DNA of 64,000 nucleotides from Salminus brasiliensis (GCF_030463535.1 NC_132892.1:34854138-34918137); one strand, 5' to 3'. Positions 40,900 through 53,199 are shown, counted from the first letter of the stretch. Translations and numbers: made by a program. Notes: generated by a model not told the origin, from the letters alone.

Positions 40900-42774
40900 T
40901 TCTTTGTCTTCAAGGTTGTGTTGGTTCTAGGCCTAGTGCTCCCCCTGCTGGTGGGCAGTGTCTCTGTTTCTAAGTATCAGCTTCCTGCAGACTGCTCTGA
41001 CATCTATGATGAAGGACACACACTCAGTGGACTGTACACTGTCTACCCTACAGGGGACACACCTGTACAGGTGTACTGTGACATGGACTGTATGGACCAT
41101 TCTATCAAAGATGGACGGTGGATGGTAAATACTAACATACAACTGTGAAATCCCCTTAAAATACCCTAAAATTGACCTTGTTTAGTTTAATAAACACCTC
41201 CTTCACCCCTGCAGGTGATTCAGAGAAGGATGGATGGCACCGTCAACTTCTACAGGCCGTGGGATCAGTATAAGAATGGCTTTGGGAACAGGGATGGGGA
41301 GCACTGGCTGGGTGAGACTCAGTGTAATAGTTTAGGCCTTTCACATTAATTTAAAGTTTAGATAAAATTGGCAGAACTCTGTTTGGATCTTCAATATTTG
41401 AGTTCCATTCAATTTGAACTGACCTGACCTTTAGGCCCTGTCCATATATTTTCAACAGGGTCAGGACTTTTTTTTAAAAGCTTAATGTTTTCCTGTTTTG
41501 TTCAATCCACACGACCTCTGATATGTGTTTGGGGTCACTGTCCGTTGGAACATTCAACTGTGTCCAAGTGTCAGCCATCTAGCTGATGGTTTGAGGTTCT
41601 GTTGAAGCATTCTCCAGTAGTCCTCCATCTTCATTTCTTCATCCACTTTGAGCAATGTACCAATTCCACTGGCAGCAAAACCACCCCAGAGTATGTTGCT
41701 CCCACCACCAAGAGTTATTGGAGTTGAATGCATTGGTCATTGTGGTCAAACAACCCAATGTTTGTCTCACCTGACTATAAAATGTTCCTTTTAGAACTTT
41801 CAGCACCACTGAATTAATAATTATGCATGATTTTAACACTTTATGTATAATTTTGACCTGACAAATTTTGAAATCCCCCAAAATTCAAGCTTCAAAAATC
41901 GTGTTTTTTCTGTTAAAGATGACGACAGCAGTTTGTATGTTTGTAGTTGAATAAAGTTGAAAAAAGCCAATTTAGTTCGAGCTAAATAAGTTCTTGTGTT
42001 AAACGTCACTAGGGCTGGAGTCCCTGTTTCAGCTCACACGGAGGAAGAAGTACGAGCTGAGAGTGGATCTGGAGGACTTTGCAGGTGGAATGGCTCATGC
42101 CAAGTATTCCTCCTTCTCTGTGGAGTCAGAAGCTGAGGGCTACAGACTCCACGTTAGCGGCTACACTGATGGAGGAGCAGGTGAGGAACAGATGCACAGC
42201 TAGAGCTAATTTTATTTATTTTTTTATTTATTATTACATAGTTCAGAGTTCCAGGACAGTTTACCTTTAGTGGACGTTTTAGTGGACGTGTAAAATAGTG
42301 GGGGTGTGTACTGATAACTGTATCACTCTATATAATGACCTAATTATGAGATTATTTTACTGTGTCCTTTATCAATTTAATATCTATAATGCTACAAATG
42401 TCAGTGTAAATTACTTAGATTCATGTCATCATTTACCCAAAGCATCTAATTATTACCTCAAATGAATGACCTTTAATCATGTGACCAATGAACAATGTAA
42501 GAACTCACTGCTCGTTCTTGCAGGAGATGCTCTGGTCCACCATAATGGACAAAAGTTCTCCACATTCGACAAAGATCAGGATAGTAGCACTGAAAACTGT
42601 CCCCTGCTGTATTTTGGAGCGTTCTGGTACAACAACTGCCACCATGCTAACATTAATGGGGTTTACATGTGGGGAGCTCACAGCCGCTATGGCTATGGAG
42701 TCATATGGAACCAGTGGAAGGGATTTTACTACTCCCTGAAATCTGTTACCATGAAGATCAGACCAGTTTCCTGA
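40145..42774 (+). CDS. mfap4-like: F7: MFAP4-like FReD protein, about 242 aa, with a probable switched start codon
   Basis: FReD exons are 40915-41124, 41215-41311, 42013-42180 and 42524-42774 (TGA), near-identical to F5. The leader exon that supplies Met-Thr in F5 is damaged here: its acceptor region at about 40310-40330 survives, but the ATG ACA donor part is gone and a long (TA)n/poly-T tract (40519-40598) follows. Exon 1 ends in ATG in phase 0 and would join the third exon in frame, giving [16 protein letters not shown], a good signal peptide, and 242 residues in total. Motifs: [60 protein letters not shown] at 42971-42976 is a likely polyadenylation signal. Alternatively the gene is dead for lack of a start. 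Confidence 0.8.
40519..40598. repeat. (TA)n followed by poly-T
   Basis: A dinucleotide TA run of nearly 50 bp continues into a run of T of more than 30 bases, in F7 intron, next to the damaged leader exon. Collapse or expansion in the assembly is possible here. Confidence 0.9.
41425..41885 (-). mobile_element. Tc1-like transposase relic in F7 intron 4
   Basis: The minus strand reads LGWFCCQWNWYIAQSG within 41881-41639, a decayed GGFAASGIGTL-type glycine box. Further family-like text (second Asp region around 41540) follows in another frame. No terminal repeats were identified. F5 lacks this insertion. Confidence 0.5.
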
Positions 42775-45120
42775 ACTGCACCTTTGTGTCATGCTCTCAA
42801 ACCTTTTACTTTTACAATTTAATTGAAATTTCTTTGACTCTCTACCTAAAATTATCATTCTAATTTAATTCCACTTAATTCAACTTTAAATTGTTAAAAA
42901 AAAAAAAAGTTAAAATGAAGTTTTTGTTAGTCTCTATTTGAATGTGTGGTTAAATTAGCAATGTAATTAAAATAAATTACTTTCAATGAGCCCATGGATC
43001 CAGTTTTACTACAAAACATTTTATAAATCTGACAACTTAAATAAATACTTCATCATTTTCTGAACTCCTGTGTCTTTTACTGTGAAATTGGACCTGAAAT
43101 CAATGCCTATTGAGAAAATGACAAAAAAAAACAAGAAACAAAGCAATTACAGTGGAAAACACTACTAGAAACTTCACTCAGAGACAAAGGAGTGAGTTAT
43201 ATAGTGGTTGACCTGGATGATCAGCCTGACCATACTAGTCCACCAGTATGACCAGCCTGACTAAACCTGGTCAACCTGTATGACTAGCTTCTTTACAACC
43301 AGCTTTCTTAAATTGGCTATGCTGGTGGACCAGCTAGTCCATCAAACTCCATCAAAACATCCTCTATGCTAGTCAACCACGTCAACCAGCAATGGATAAC
43401 CAGCTTTCTTGTGGATGACCAGCTTTTTAATCACCTTGACCTTCAAAGACCAGCTTAGACCATCTGAAACCAGATACCAGCAGACGATGGTCTTGAGATA
43501 GATATCTACCTTAGAAATCTGAATGCTTACACTGTTAACATGATTTGATATTACCATATGAGGTGGAGCACATCTGAAGCTCACTGTGTAGAAGGTGCAT
43601 AGATAAAGCCAGAGCTTCAAATAGCTATGGTTGCCAGATACACTAAAAGTCTTCAGTCCAGACATTTTCTTTAGTTCAAACAACTAGAACATAGATTTTA
43701 GTTTTTTAGAAATATAAATTAGCAGCATTTGCCCTTAACATCATAAAAATAACTTTTAATTTCTATTACTTTAATTGATTATATACAGTGTTCTGTGTGG
43801 CTGTAAAAGTTCTATAAGCACAAGGTCAGAGTGCATCACTGCAATAGTCAAACTGCTGAAATTAATTCATTTAGTTTTGGTCAGTAGTTTCCATTCTCTC
43901 ATCACGGATATGAATGAGTTTCTGTGTTTTTCTGAAATCAAAAACATAAAATGATAAAAAAAAAACATGCACTTGTATCTCTTCTTTATTTGGTACTGAA
44001 GGGCTAAAACTCCTAACTTCCTGTTAGTGATCATGATTGACTACAGCTGGTAGCGCCTCTGTTCCCTCATCAGAAAGGGTTTGTCTGACAGCACATGTTG
44101 AATTGACCAAAACATACAGTGTAAAAAAGGTCAAATTTGCTATAATATACTGGCAGAATTTCAGTGTATATACCACTGCAATTTACATTGCATTTACATC
44201 ATTCTAATTTAAACTTCAAAATGAACTTGGGTGGGGTTTTGTTTGTCTCTATTTTAATTTGTGTTTAAATTAGCAATAAAGTAAAAAAAAAATAAAGAAA
44301 ATGCTTCCAACAAGCCCATGTACCCACTTTTACAGTACTACAAAATGTTGTACATATTTGAATAAATACTTAAATCATTTTCTAAACTTCTGTGAAATTA
44401 GACAGTATAATAAACTATTTTGTGATTGTAAATTTAGGAAGAAAGTTTTGTTTTGTTTGTTTACAATATATTACTGTAAAAAACAAACAAAATAGATACA
44501 CTGCAAAATAAACAATAAACAAATGTGGCTGTCTATGTTTTACTGTTCATTGTGTTTTTTGGTTATGCTTGGAGTTTGATTCCATCTTTATAAAACCTCA
44601 GAGCAGGGTTGAGAAGGATTATCTAAGCTTTACAGAAGTCAGGAACTGGAAGAAGAGCCGAACTGCCCCCCTTAAATGGGGATTCATTAAAAAGCAGTTC
44701 TGGTCAAATATGTGTGAAACCTTGACAGTCTCACAGATCTGACTGCTAGGATGTCAGGAGTGCAGGTTGAAAATGCAGCTGTTCATTTCAATTCAGATCA
44801 GCTTCACCATCTGAATTGTTCCATCAAAGCTATGACATATCTTTTTGACCGGGTGTTTTTATGTGAGGTCATTGTAACATTGTAACACTGTTTCAGAACA
44901 CTGTAACAGAATGTTATCAGATATTTTTATAGGTTGTATTATACTGTCTACAGAGTTTGCCTTTCCTCTGTTAATGTCACTGTGCAAATGTTAGCTGTTG
45001 TGATGTTGCAATCAGGTCCGTAGTTTCTGGTAATTGTGTAAATCCTGTTCAAATATCCGGGAAGATAGTCCATTTAATGCTCTGACAGCCAGTTTTGGCA
45101 GGACTTTTCCCACACACACT
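42775..45120 (+). other. F7 3' flank; older duplicate of 45720-47800
   Basis: About 43990-45130 matches 45740-46300 plus 47570-47800 in order (aacttcctgttagtgatcat in both), the second copy being split by a Tc1 element. Within it, 43200-43460 is built of repeated 'gaccagc'-type words and is probably an old repeat. No gene seen. Confidence 0.55.
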
Positions 45121-45129
45121 GGTTAGGGG

Positions 45130-45200
45130 GGGATTAAGGGTTTCAGAGTGTTGTGAACAGAGGCCTTCCATGTAGGCCATGTGGGTTTTCTTTTTCTAAT
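45130..45200 (+). pseudogene. F8: decayed leader exon 1
   Basis: The stretch attaagggtttcagagtgtt ... gaggccttccatgtaggcca matches the F9 leader (47811-47880), but the TTTAAAAG box is broken. It is the likely head of a dead copy whose only other remnant is the exon fragment at 45501. Confidence 0.55.
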
Positions 45201-45500
45201 CTGTTGTCTGATACATGCACAGGCAGGCAGATTTATTTGCAGAATGGCTTTAAAAAGTGGTAAAGGGGATATTTGTAAAGGCCATTTACATTTACATTTA
45301 TATTAAACGTTCTATTCCAGAGCTACTTACAGAACAGCTTCCCTGTTTACTCAGAAATTACCCTCAGCTAGTCTATATTGGTTTCTTTAGGTGATACCAG
45401 TCACTTTTCAGTTGAAAGAATAAGAAAGTGACCAATGAACAATGTTAGAAAAGATTTTTCACCAACAAAACATTAAAGAACTCACTGCTTGTCCTTGCAG

Positions 45501-45640
45501 GAGATGCTCTGGTCCACCATAATGGACAAAAGTTCTCCACATTCGACAAAGATCAGGATAGTAGCTCTGAAAACTGTCCCATGCTGTATTTTGGAGCGTT
45601 CTGGTACAACAACTGCCACCATGCTAACATTAATGTTAGC
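45501..45640 (+). pseudogene. F8: orphan, truncated last FReD exon
   Basis: Preceded by a good acceptor (ccttgcag), the exon is near-identical to the last exons of F5 and F7: [15 protein letters not shown], then [10 protein letters not shown]. It breaks at about 45635 and reads a stop a few codons later. The break coincides with a perfect 18-bp palindrome at 45623-45640. No middle FReD exons lie nearby. Confidence 0.85.
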
Positions 45641-45719
45641 ATTAACTGATCTATTTTTTGACCTGTTACTGATTGGGTCTCATTAAACCTGTGCTTGATA
45701 CCTAATCTCTGTTTGGAAG

Positions 45720-46306
45720 TCCATTATTATACTAAAACTCTTAACTTCCTGTTAGTGATCATGATGGACTACACCTGGTAGTTTCTGTGTTCCCGCATAA
45801 AAAGGATTTGTATTTGAATTTGAATTGAATTGACCAACACATACAGTGCAAAAAAGGTAAAATTTACAATAAAATGCTGACAGGATTTCAACATATATAC
45901 AGTTGCAATGTATAGGACATTATAATATACTTTGCAATTGGAAATTTAACATCCGGAATATTTTGTTTAAAATATCTTACTGTAAAAATAAAGACACTGT
46001 AAAAACCCATAGTATTTACTAAAAATAAACTTACGTGCTTTTGTAAGTTTTACTGTAGCAAAAATGGTTCAATGTGTCCTGAGATTGATTCTATATTTTA
46101 CCACGCATAAAACCTCAGAGCAGATCTGAGAAGGATGATGGTAGATTTAGGAACTTAAGTCAGGAACTTCTCTTGGTGCCAATTCTGAACAACAAGAAGA
46201 AGACCTAAACTGCCACCCTTCATCAAAGCTATGACATCTTTTTGACCTGGTCATTGTAATGTCGTAATACTGTTTCAGAAGTCATATCATTATATTTGAG
46301 AGGTTT
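45720..46306. other. Duplicate of 44000-44700
   Basis: Non-coding copy of the F7 downstream region, interrupted at 46307 by a Tc1 element and resuming after it. Confidence 0.55.
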
Positions 46307-47412
46307 TACAGTGCCCTCCACAATTATTGGCACCCCTGGTTAAGATGTGTTAAAAGTCTTAAAATAAATTCAAGCATAATATCACACTGAAAACTGTGGA
46401 AAAATGTGACCTTTAACTCAAGTGAATAAAAAACTATCATAAAATCACCTGTTTCACAATTATTGGCACCCCTAACAATTCCTAGAAAATAAATGTCATG
46501 GAGAATTGTCATTTCTGTCATATTCTACTTGATCCAAGTATCTAGGAACCGTTTATTAGTAATCCATCACTTCCGGTTTCTCTGGGGTAAAAACATGATG
46601 TGACACAGAGGTTATTTTTCACAGAGGCTACAAGAAAACAGCCACCCGCCTCCACCTGCCCATATCTACAGTCAGAGGAATCATCCCAAAGTTTAAACAA
46701 CTGGAACGGTGGCAAACCAGCCTGGACGAAGACACAAGGTTATCTTGCCACCGCGCACAGTGAGGCTCCAGAGCTCACCATTAGAGAGTTGCATCAAAGA
46801 GCAGCATCTGTTTGGGAGGCAGGCATGGAAAAGCCTTTTCTCACTTACAAGTGCCTGGAGTTCGCTCAGTGGTTCTGGGACTTCAACTGGGACCATGTGC
46901 TGGGATGAGTAGGCAGAAAAGCAGGAGGAGGATTGGTGATGCTGTGGGCCTGTTTCTCCTCCAAAGCCCCCGGGAACCTTCTTAGGTTGCATGGCATCAT
47001 GAACTCTTTGAAACACCAGGACCTTTTAAATCAGAATCTTCTGGCCTCTGCCCGAAAGCTGAAGATGGGTCGTCACCAGGTCTTTCAGCAAGAAAATGTC
47101 CCTAAACATGTGGCCATGTCTACACAAAAATGGTTCTCCAGACACTCAGTCTCAGTCCTTAGACCTCAACCCGATTGAAGACCTGTGGGGCGAGCTGAAG
47201 AGGAGAGTGCAGAGAAGAGGACCCAGGACCCAGGACCAGGACTCAGGATTTAGGATTTAGAGAGATTGTGGAAAGAGGAATGGTGGAAAATCCCTCTCTC
47301 TGTATTCTCCCATCTTGTGAAATGTTCTGGGAGAAGATTAAGTGCGGCCTTGTTGGTAAAAGGGGGTTGTACAAAGTCTTAACATCAGGGGTGCCAATAA
47401 TTGTGCACATAT
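46307..47412 (+). mobile_element. Tc1-like element, family D, decayed
   Basis: The left end is cagtgccctccacaattatt (after TA 46307-46308) and the right end ggggtgccaataattgtgca (about 47388-47408), inverted to each other. The + strand transposase lies in broken frames at 46600-46908 and 46933-47178, with WACFSSKAPGNL, FQQENVPKH (catalytic Asp replaced by Glu) and a shifted continuation near 47165 (ctcaacccgattgaagacct). Not functional. Confidence 0.8.
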
Positions 47413-47816
47413 GATTTAATGTAAAAGGCTTATTTCTTAATGTGGGATTTTTTCCTACTGAATAAAAGCACTAGAATTAAAGGTTGGATTTTTCTCGTTT
47501 TTGCATTGTTGTCCTACATATTAAAAAATGAATTTATCAGAAGCCTAAGAACATATCTTTATGAGGGCTGTATATTATATCCCTTTCTTCTGTTGATGCC
47601 CCTGTGCAAATGTCAGCTGTTGTGATGTTGCAATCACTGAGTGCATATTTGCTGATTGTGTGGAATCACGTCCACAGTTTCTGGTAAATGTGTAAATCTT
47701 GTCCAAACATCTGATAAGTTTCAGAGTCCATTTAGTGTTCTGACAGCCAGGTGTGACAGTTACAGGAATTACCGTAAGGACTCACACACACCCACTCTGT
47801 TTAGGGGGATTGAGGG
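47413..47816 (+). other. F9 upstream region
   Basis: Duplicate of about 44930-45130 (gttgtgatgttgcaatca in both). No gene. It leads into the F9 promoter. Confidence 0.5.
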
Positions 47817-47868
47817 TTTAAAAGCATGAGTGGTGTGGATGCTTGACTGAGAAGCAGAGGCACTCCAG
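47817..47868 (+). promoter_or_regulatory. F9 core promoter and leader exon 1
   Basis: TTTAAAAGCATG at 47817-47828 and a leader ending in cactccag at 47868 before GTAGGT. The same TTTAAAAGCATG box heads F10 (54346). Confidence 0.5.
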
Positions 47869-48159
47869 GTAGGTCATGTTTTTTCCATTCCATTACATTG
47901 TCTGACACATGCAAGTGTACCATAGAGGACTTATGGGCAGCCTGGTTTCTTTTCAGAATGGCTTTTAAAAGTGGTAAAGGTGATTAGTAGAGGCCCAGAA
48001 AGTAGAAACGCTCACATGCTGTTATAGTAACTATTCACGTTCACATTAAAGGCAACAAAAGACCAAAGTGCCCCACTGTTCACTCAGAAAATACCCTTAT
48101 CTAGTTTGTATTGGCCAGGATCATAGAAACTACTAAATACAGAAGACCAGACTACTTAA

Positions 48160-48625
48160 CACTACACCTCACCCAAGTCCTCTCTGAAGAGGAGGGTCTT
48201 CAGTCTGGGTTTGAGGACAGCAAGCGTTGGACTCTGCTGTTCGGACACCCAGGGGAAGTTCGTTCCACCACTTCGGTGCAGGACAGTAAAAAGTCTGGAC
48301 TCTCGTCTTCCGTGGATCTTAAAGGATGGCGGGTCGAGCCGAGCCGTACTTGAAGCTGGAAGGGCTCTTGGTGCAGATCGGCTTTTGATTGACCATCGCC
48401 ATCAAGTACGGAGGGGCTGGCTGGTCCAGTCTTGGCTTTGTAGACCAGAGTCAGGGGTCTGAATCTGATGACCTGGGCAGCAGCTACAGGAAGCCAGTGA
48501 GGAGAACGCAGCAGCAGAGGAGGAGGAGCTGAACATGACTGAACTTAGAGACGTAGAAGATAACCCGACCCGTGCTGCTGTGTTCTGGGTCAATTGCAGG
48601 GGTCTGATGGTGTGCAGAGGGAGAC
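48160..48625 (-). mobile_element. L2-like reverse-transcriptase C-terminal relic in F9 intron 1
   Basis: On the minus strand the order of motifs fits the C-terminal half of an L2-type ORF2: TQNTAARV (from 'QNAAARV') near 48590, the 'ctggcttcctgtagctgct' stretch near 48480, and an 'agactgaagaccctcctctt' end near 48190. Frames are broken. Confidence 0.6.
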
Positions 48626-48875
48626 CAGAAGGGAGTTGACAGACGTTTTTGTTTCTTATCTGGATGTTTGTATATTTGGGACATCAGTCCTATAAATCTA
48701 ATCTCTGTCAAAAATTGACTGGAAAAAAGACTAAATCTAATAAAAACGAAGACTTAATGTAACCCATCCACGTATTGAATTCATGTAAAATTGACATTCA
48801 AATGTACAGAAAATGAATGTTTAATTTACTTTCTGATCCAGGTCCAGATCTAACATCTGCTGCCAAATCAAAAAC

Positions 48876-50850
48876 ATGACAGTAAGTCTTTAAAACTTTT
48901 TGATTAGTCTAATAGACACTCTTAAAGGTGCCATAGGATGCATGTATTAAATGTTGTTAAAAGTTGTTGATGTTTAAATAGTAAATATGTGACTTTCAGT
49001 TGGTTAGCAGGCTGTTAAGGTTATCCTTTTTTGGGGGGTTTTTGTGGGTAAAAAATGCTAAGCTCTGCTCTGATTGGCTGGTTTACGGCACTGCAGCAGC
49101 TCACAGAAGGCACATGTTATAGCACAGCATAGTTATGGCAGCATCCCTGAGTCTTCCAGTTAGATTCAGCTAAGTGAGTCCAGTTTGTTTTGGTAGGACA
49201 ATGGAGAACAAAGGCGGCTTTTAGCCTAGCAGGGATCCTTTCTGCAGACACTGGCACAGGAAAAGCCACAGTCAGGAGACCTGGTTCCCATAGCAACCCA
49301 TATTCCCATAACTAGCCATCGACATCACGTTTTACCGTTTCATCAGCTTTGACCAGAGTTGTCCCTGGTGGGTGGAGTTTATGTAAATGTTAGGACTGTG
49401 ATGTGACAGTTTTGGGGGTTTGGAATTGGTCCATTTTACAGCTCTGTTGTGGTTCTGGTGGAACACCTGTGGTACCATAACAAAACCACGGCAACCACCT
49501 AGCAGCACCATAACAACCTTATCACAACTACTAAACAACTTTATCCACTTACTACTAAAGCAAATGCTTAGTAACATCATAGCAACCACCTAGCAACACC
49601 ATATCAACCACCTGTGGTACCATTGCAACCACTTAGCAGCACCCTAGCAATCACCTTATAACTACTAAACAACTTTACAGCCACCACCTATGAACATCAT
49701 AGCAACCACTTAAATTATCACAGCAACACAGCTTTGTTTTGTTTTGCTGGACCACCTGTGATACCTTATAGCAACCACCTAGCAGCACCATATCAACCAC
49801 CTCACATCTACTAAACCACTTTTTTCACCTACTACCAAAGTAACCACCTAGAAAAACAGTTTGTGACATCATATCAACCAACTGTGGTACCATAGCAACC
49901 ACCTGAAATACCATATTTTATGGCTATTTTGGGGGTTTTGTTGGATGTGCTTCTGAAGAAGTGTTAGAGGACCGTTTTTTTGTTGTTGTTGTCTTGTTTT
50001 GTTTCGCACTTTTTAGGGATTTTTAAAAACTGTCTTCTCTTTTTCCTCCAGCGCAGAGTGTTTCTGGCTCTAGTGCTCCCCCTGCTGGCTGGGAGCACCC
50101 CAGTTCTTCAGGAGCTGTTCCCAACAGACTGCTCAGATGTCTATGCTAACGGCCAAACACTGAGTGGAGTGTACACCATCTACCCTACTGGTGACACACC
50201 TGTACAGGTGTACTGTGACATGGGCTGTGAGGGCCAATCAGAGGATGCGAAGTGGACGGTATGTTGGACTGTATCTCTTTTAGATTAACTACAGTACTGA
50301 CGTCAAATAGTATCTGACCCAGTTGTTGTTGAATATAATTCACGATTTGTAATTATTATTATTGTTATGAGGGAAGTACTGACTAGCATGCAGTGGTATC
50401 CATGATAAATACGTACAACATACACTTGTTGTACTTCACGCTAGACAGCTCATACCTGCATCACACTTTTGTTTTTAGTGCATTTGTTGCCATTTGTATT
50501 CGTATATATTTGTTATTATCTCTGTATACATTTAATACACTTTACATAATTTAGATTATTTCATTTGACAAAGGTTCAAAGCGTCAGTTTCAGCGACAGT
50601 AATCAAAGCATTTCACTGCTAGTTGTACTGTGTAAAACTTTGAATGTGTGATTTAAAGAATTTGATGTCATACAGTATGAACGATTGTCTTTGATCTGAA
50701 GAAATCAATGTTCTCTGTGAACATCAGATGATCCAGCGGAGGATGGATGGGAGTGTAAACTTCTACAGGCCGTGGGAGCAGTACAAGAAAGGCTTTGGCA
50801 ACAAGCATGGAGAATACTGGCTGGGTGAGGACTTACTGTGATGCCATTCA

Positions 50851-50890
<40 letters not shown>

Positions 50891-52975
50891 TAATTGTAGA
50901 TCTATTATATGTATTTTTAATACTATATACTATAATAAAACAAGCAAATCAAGAGTTAAGAGAACAAAAAATTACAAAATGTTATCTGGACCATCTGGCC
51001 ACACTGGGCAATGTGATTTCTCAAAATATTCCTCAGAAAAGAGGAAAATTTAATATAATTTAAATAATTAAAATATCTGTAAAATGTCCAACTTAGGCTT
51101 TACTTTCAGTTTTAGGCTCGTCTACACGTATCTGCATTGACATGGTAAACAGTGGGATGTCAGTGTTTTGCTCATCCACATAAAACACTGAAGTTCTCAG
51201 AAACCTCCACCCTGGAGAGCGTTTTCAAACACCTTCTTTTTTAGTCTCTTAAAATCGTGTGTTCCTGTGGCTGGTATGGCAAACTGAGTAAGAACAGCTA
51301 CACTACATGTCCAAATGTTTGTGGACGCCCCTTCTTATGAATGCTTTCAGCTACTTTAAGTTGCATTCATTGCTGACACAGATGTGCAAATGCACACACA
51401 CAGCTTGTCTAGTCCCTGTAGAGAAGAAGTACTGCCAATAGAATAGGACTCTCTGGAGCAGATCAACATCATGACCCTATTGGCTCCATGCTGCCTAATA
51501 ATTCCAGGTGTGGACTAGAGGGGTATAAAGCCCCCCAGCATTGAGGAGCTGTGGAGCAGTGGAAGAGCTGTGTTGCTGAACGTAATCAAATTCTCACAGC
51601 AATGCTCCTCCAAACTCTAGTAGAAAGTCTTCTTCTCTGGACAGTAGAGACAGTTGCTCCAGTAAAAGCAGGATCAGCTCTTTTTAATACCCTTGATTTC
51701 AGAAGAAACAGTGAACGAGCAGGTGTCCCAATACTTTTGTCAATATAGTATATCTGGATATGTGTGGATGGGACCTACAAACAATGTTATATATAAAAAA
51801 TAAAAAATAAAAAAAATATATATATATATCGCTGCAGCTTGAAAATAAATATCACCTCTTGCACCTCCTGAACCTTCGCTAATACACCTTCCTCTTGTGC
51901 TCTTCAGGACTGGAGAACCTCTACCAACTCACCCGCAAAAGAAAGTACGAGCTGAGGGTGGACCTGCAGGACTTTGACGGGGCAAAAGTTTATGCTCAGT
52001 ACTCGGCGTTCTCTGTGGAATCAGAAACTGAGGGCTACAAACTCCACATTGCCGGCTTCACCAATGGAGGAGCAGGTGAGGAAGAAGACCAAATAGAAAG
52101 TGGTGTTGGTTCTCCATCACTGTGTTCATCATTAGAACATCTCCAAAGTTCTCCTCATGGAGTCTAGTATTATTTAGAGTTCTCCTCAGATCAACACCTG
52201 GTTTGGTGGTAAATCAGGGCTTAATGATGGTAAATCAGGTGAGCTGCTGCTGCTGCTGCTGCTGCTGCTGATGGAGTTGAACACATCCTCCACGCTGTGC
52301 TGGCTGGACTGGGGGGCGTCCAGGAGAACCCTGGAGGAGTCGAGCTCTGTTCTTCAGACTAGCTCACCGACAAGATCTCACTACTTTCTTTCTTCAGAAT
52401 GAGAAGCTCCTGCTATAGTACAAAACCTCTCTCTTTTTGAGTACAGTTGTGCAGTACACTTCACAGTGATTTGTAAGGTTTGTATGGAAATGCAAAAAAC
52501 TTGTATCTCCAAAACATTACCTTTATAGGCGATAGAAAAAGTACTTTCTATTGGTCGGTTCATCATTAAATTCCGGTACAGTATAAAGAACAACTCCCAG
52601 ATTCACTTTATGGAAAAAAGTGGAAAATTACAGAAATTTGAGATACAAGGTGTTTGCATAACACCAACTAATTGGAAAGTGTGCCTGTAGTGACAGACCC
52701 TCTTGTTTGCAGGTGACTCTCTGGAAATAAGTAATGGACAGAAGTTCTCCACCTTGGACAAAGACCAGGACTCTAATAAAGATGGGAATTGTGCCAAGAC
52801 CTACCTCGGTGGATTTTGGTACAATGCCTGCCACTACGCCAACCCCAATGGTGTATATCTGTGGGGACAGGAGGGCCATGCTTTTGCCATTGGAAACGTG
52901 TGGTACCACTGGAAAGGCCATGATCATAGTCTACAATTCATCAGTATGAAGATCAGACCTGTGTCTCAGACTTAA
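48876..52975 (+). CDS. mfap4-like: F9: MFAP4-like secreted FReD protein, 246 aa
   Basis: Coding exons are 48876-48881 (Met-Thr, leader exon 48842-48881), 50052-50258, 50728-50824, 51908-52075 and 52713-52975 (TAA). The frame is 246 residues. The signal peptide is [16 protein letters not shown]. The FReD begins at [13 protein letters not shown] and has [43 protein letters not shown] and [12 protein letters not shown]. It also has a DKDQDSN calcium-type loop and a pocket motif [13 protein letters not shown], and ends KIRPVSQT. The first residue of the 97-nt exon is Met (atgatccag) where paralogues have Val. AATAAA at 53127-53132 is the likely polyadenylation signal. It is the closest relative of F10. 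Introns carry an L2 relic, a CAACCACCTAG-type repeat, a TA microsatellite and a MITE. Confidence 0.9.
49440..49915. repeat. Tandem-like repeat of 'catagcaaccacctagcaac' words
   Basis: Degenerate units such as catagcaaccacctagcaac and 'cacctgtggtaccat' alternate for about 470 bp within F9 intron 2. Non-coding. Confidence 0.75.
50852..50888. repeat. (TA)n microsatellite
   Basis: Perfect TA run shortly after the 97-nt exon of F9. Confidence 0.9.
51299..51752. mobile_element. MITE in F9 intron 4
   Basis: The left end cactacatgtccaaatgttt and the right end tcccaatacttttgtcaata (to about 51750) are diverged inverted copies. It is related to the element at 25805-26346. A piece of its interior (acacacagcttgtctagt) recurs at about 60383. 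Confidence 0.7.
52243..52270. repeat. (CTG)n microsatellite
   Basis: Trinucleotide run in F9 intron 5. Confidence 0.9.
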
Positions 52976-53199
52976 AGTTTCTCTTGTTTAGACTGGAGGA
53001 GGCGGTATCTGACCTGAGGACACTTGACACCTGTTTATGTTTGTGTCTGTAATGTTTACAGGTAAACATGAAGTTGCATTATTTCCAAAAGGAAATCGTT
53101 TGCTACTTATGAAGTACCTGAAATGTAATAAAAGTGGTATCGTGCATATAAAAATAATGAGTTGTGGTATTATTTCATAAAACAGTCATATCCTATTTG

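Noticed and set aside
46600-46908. 102-residue frame that could be read as a gene
   Set aside because: It lies between the inverted ends of the family D Tc1 element and aligns with the N-terminal/middle part of a broken transposase.
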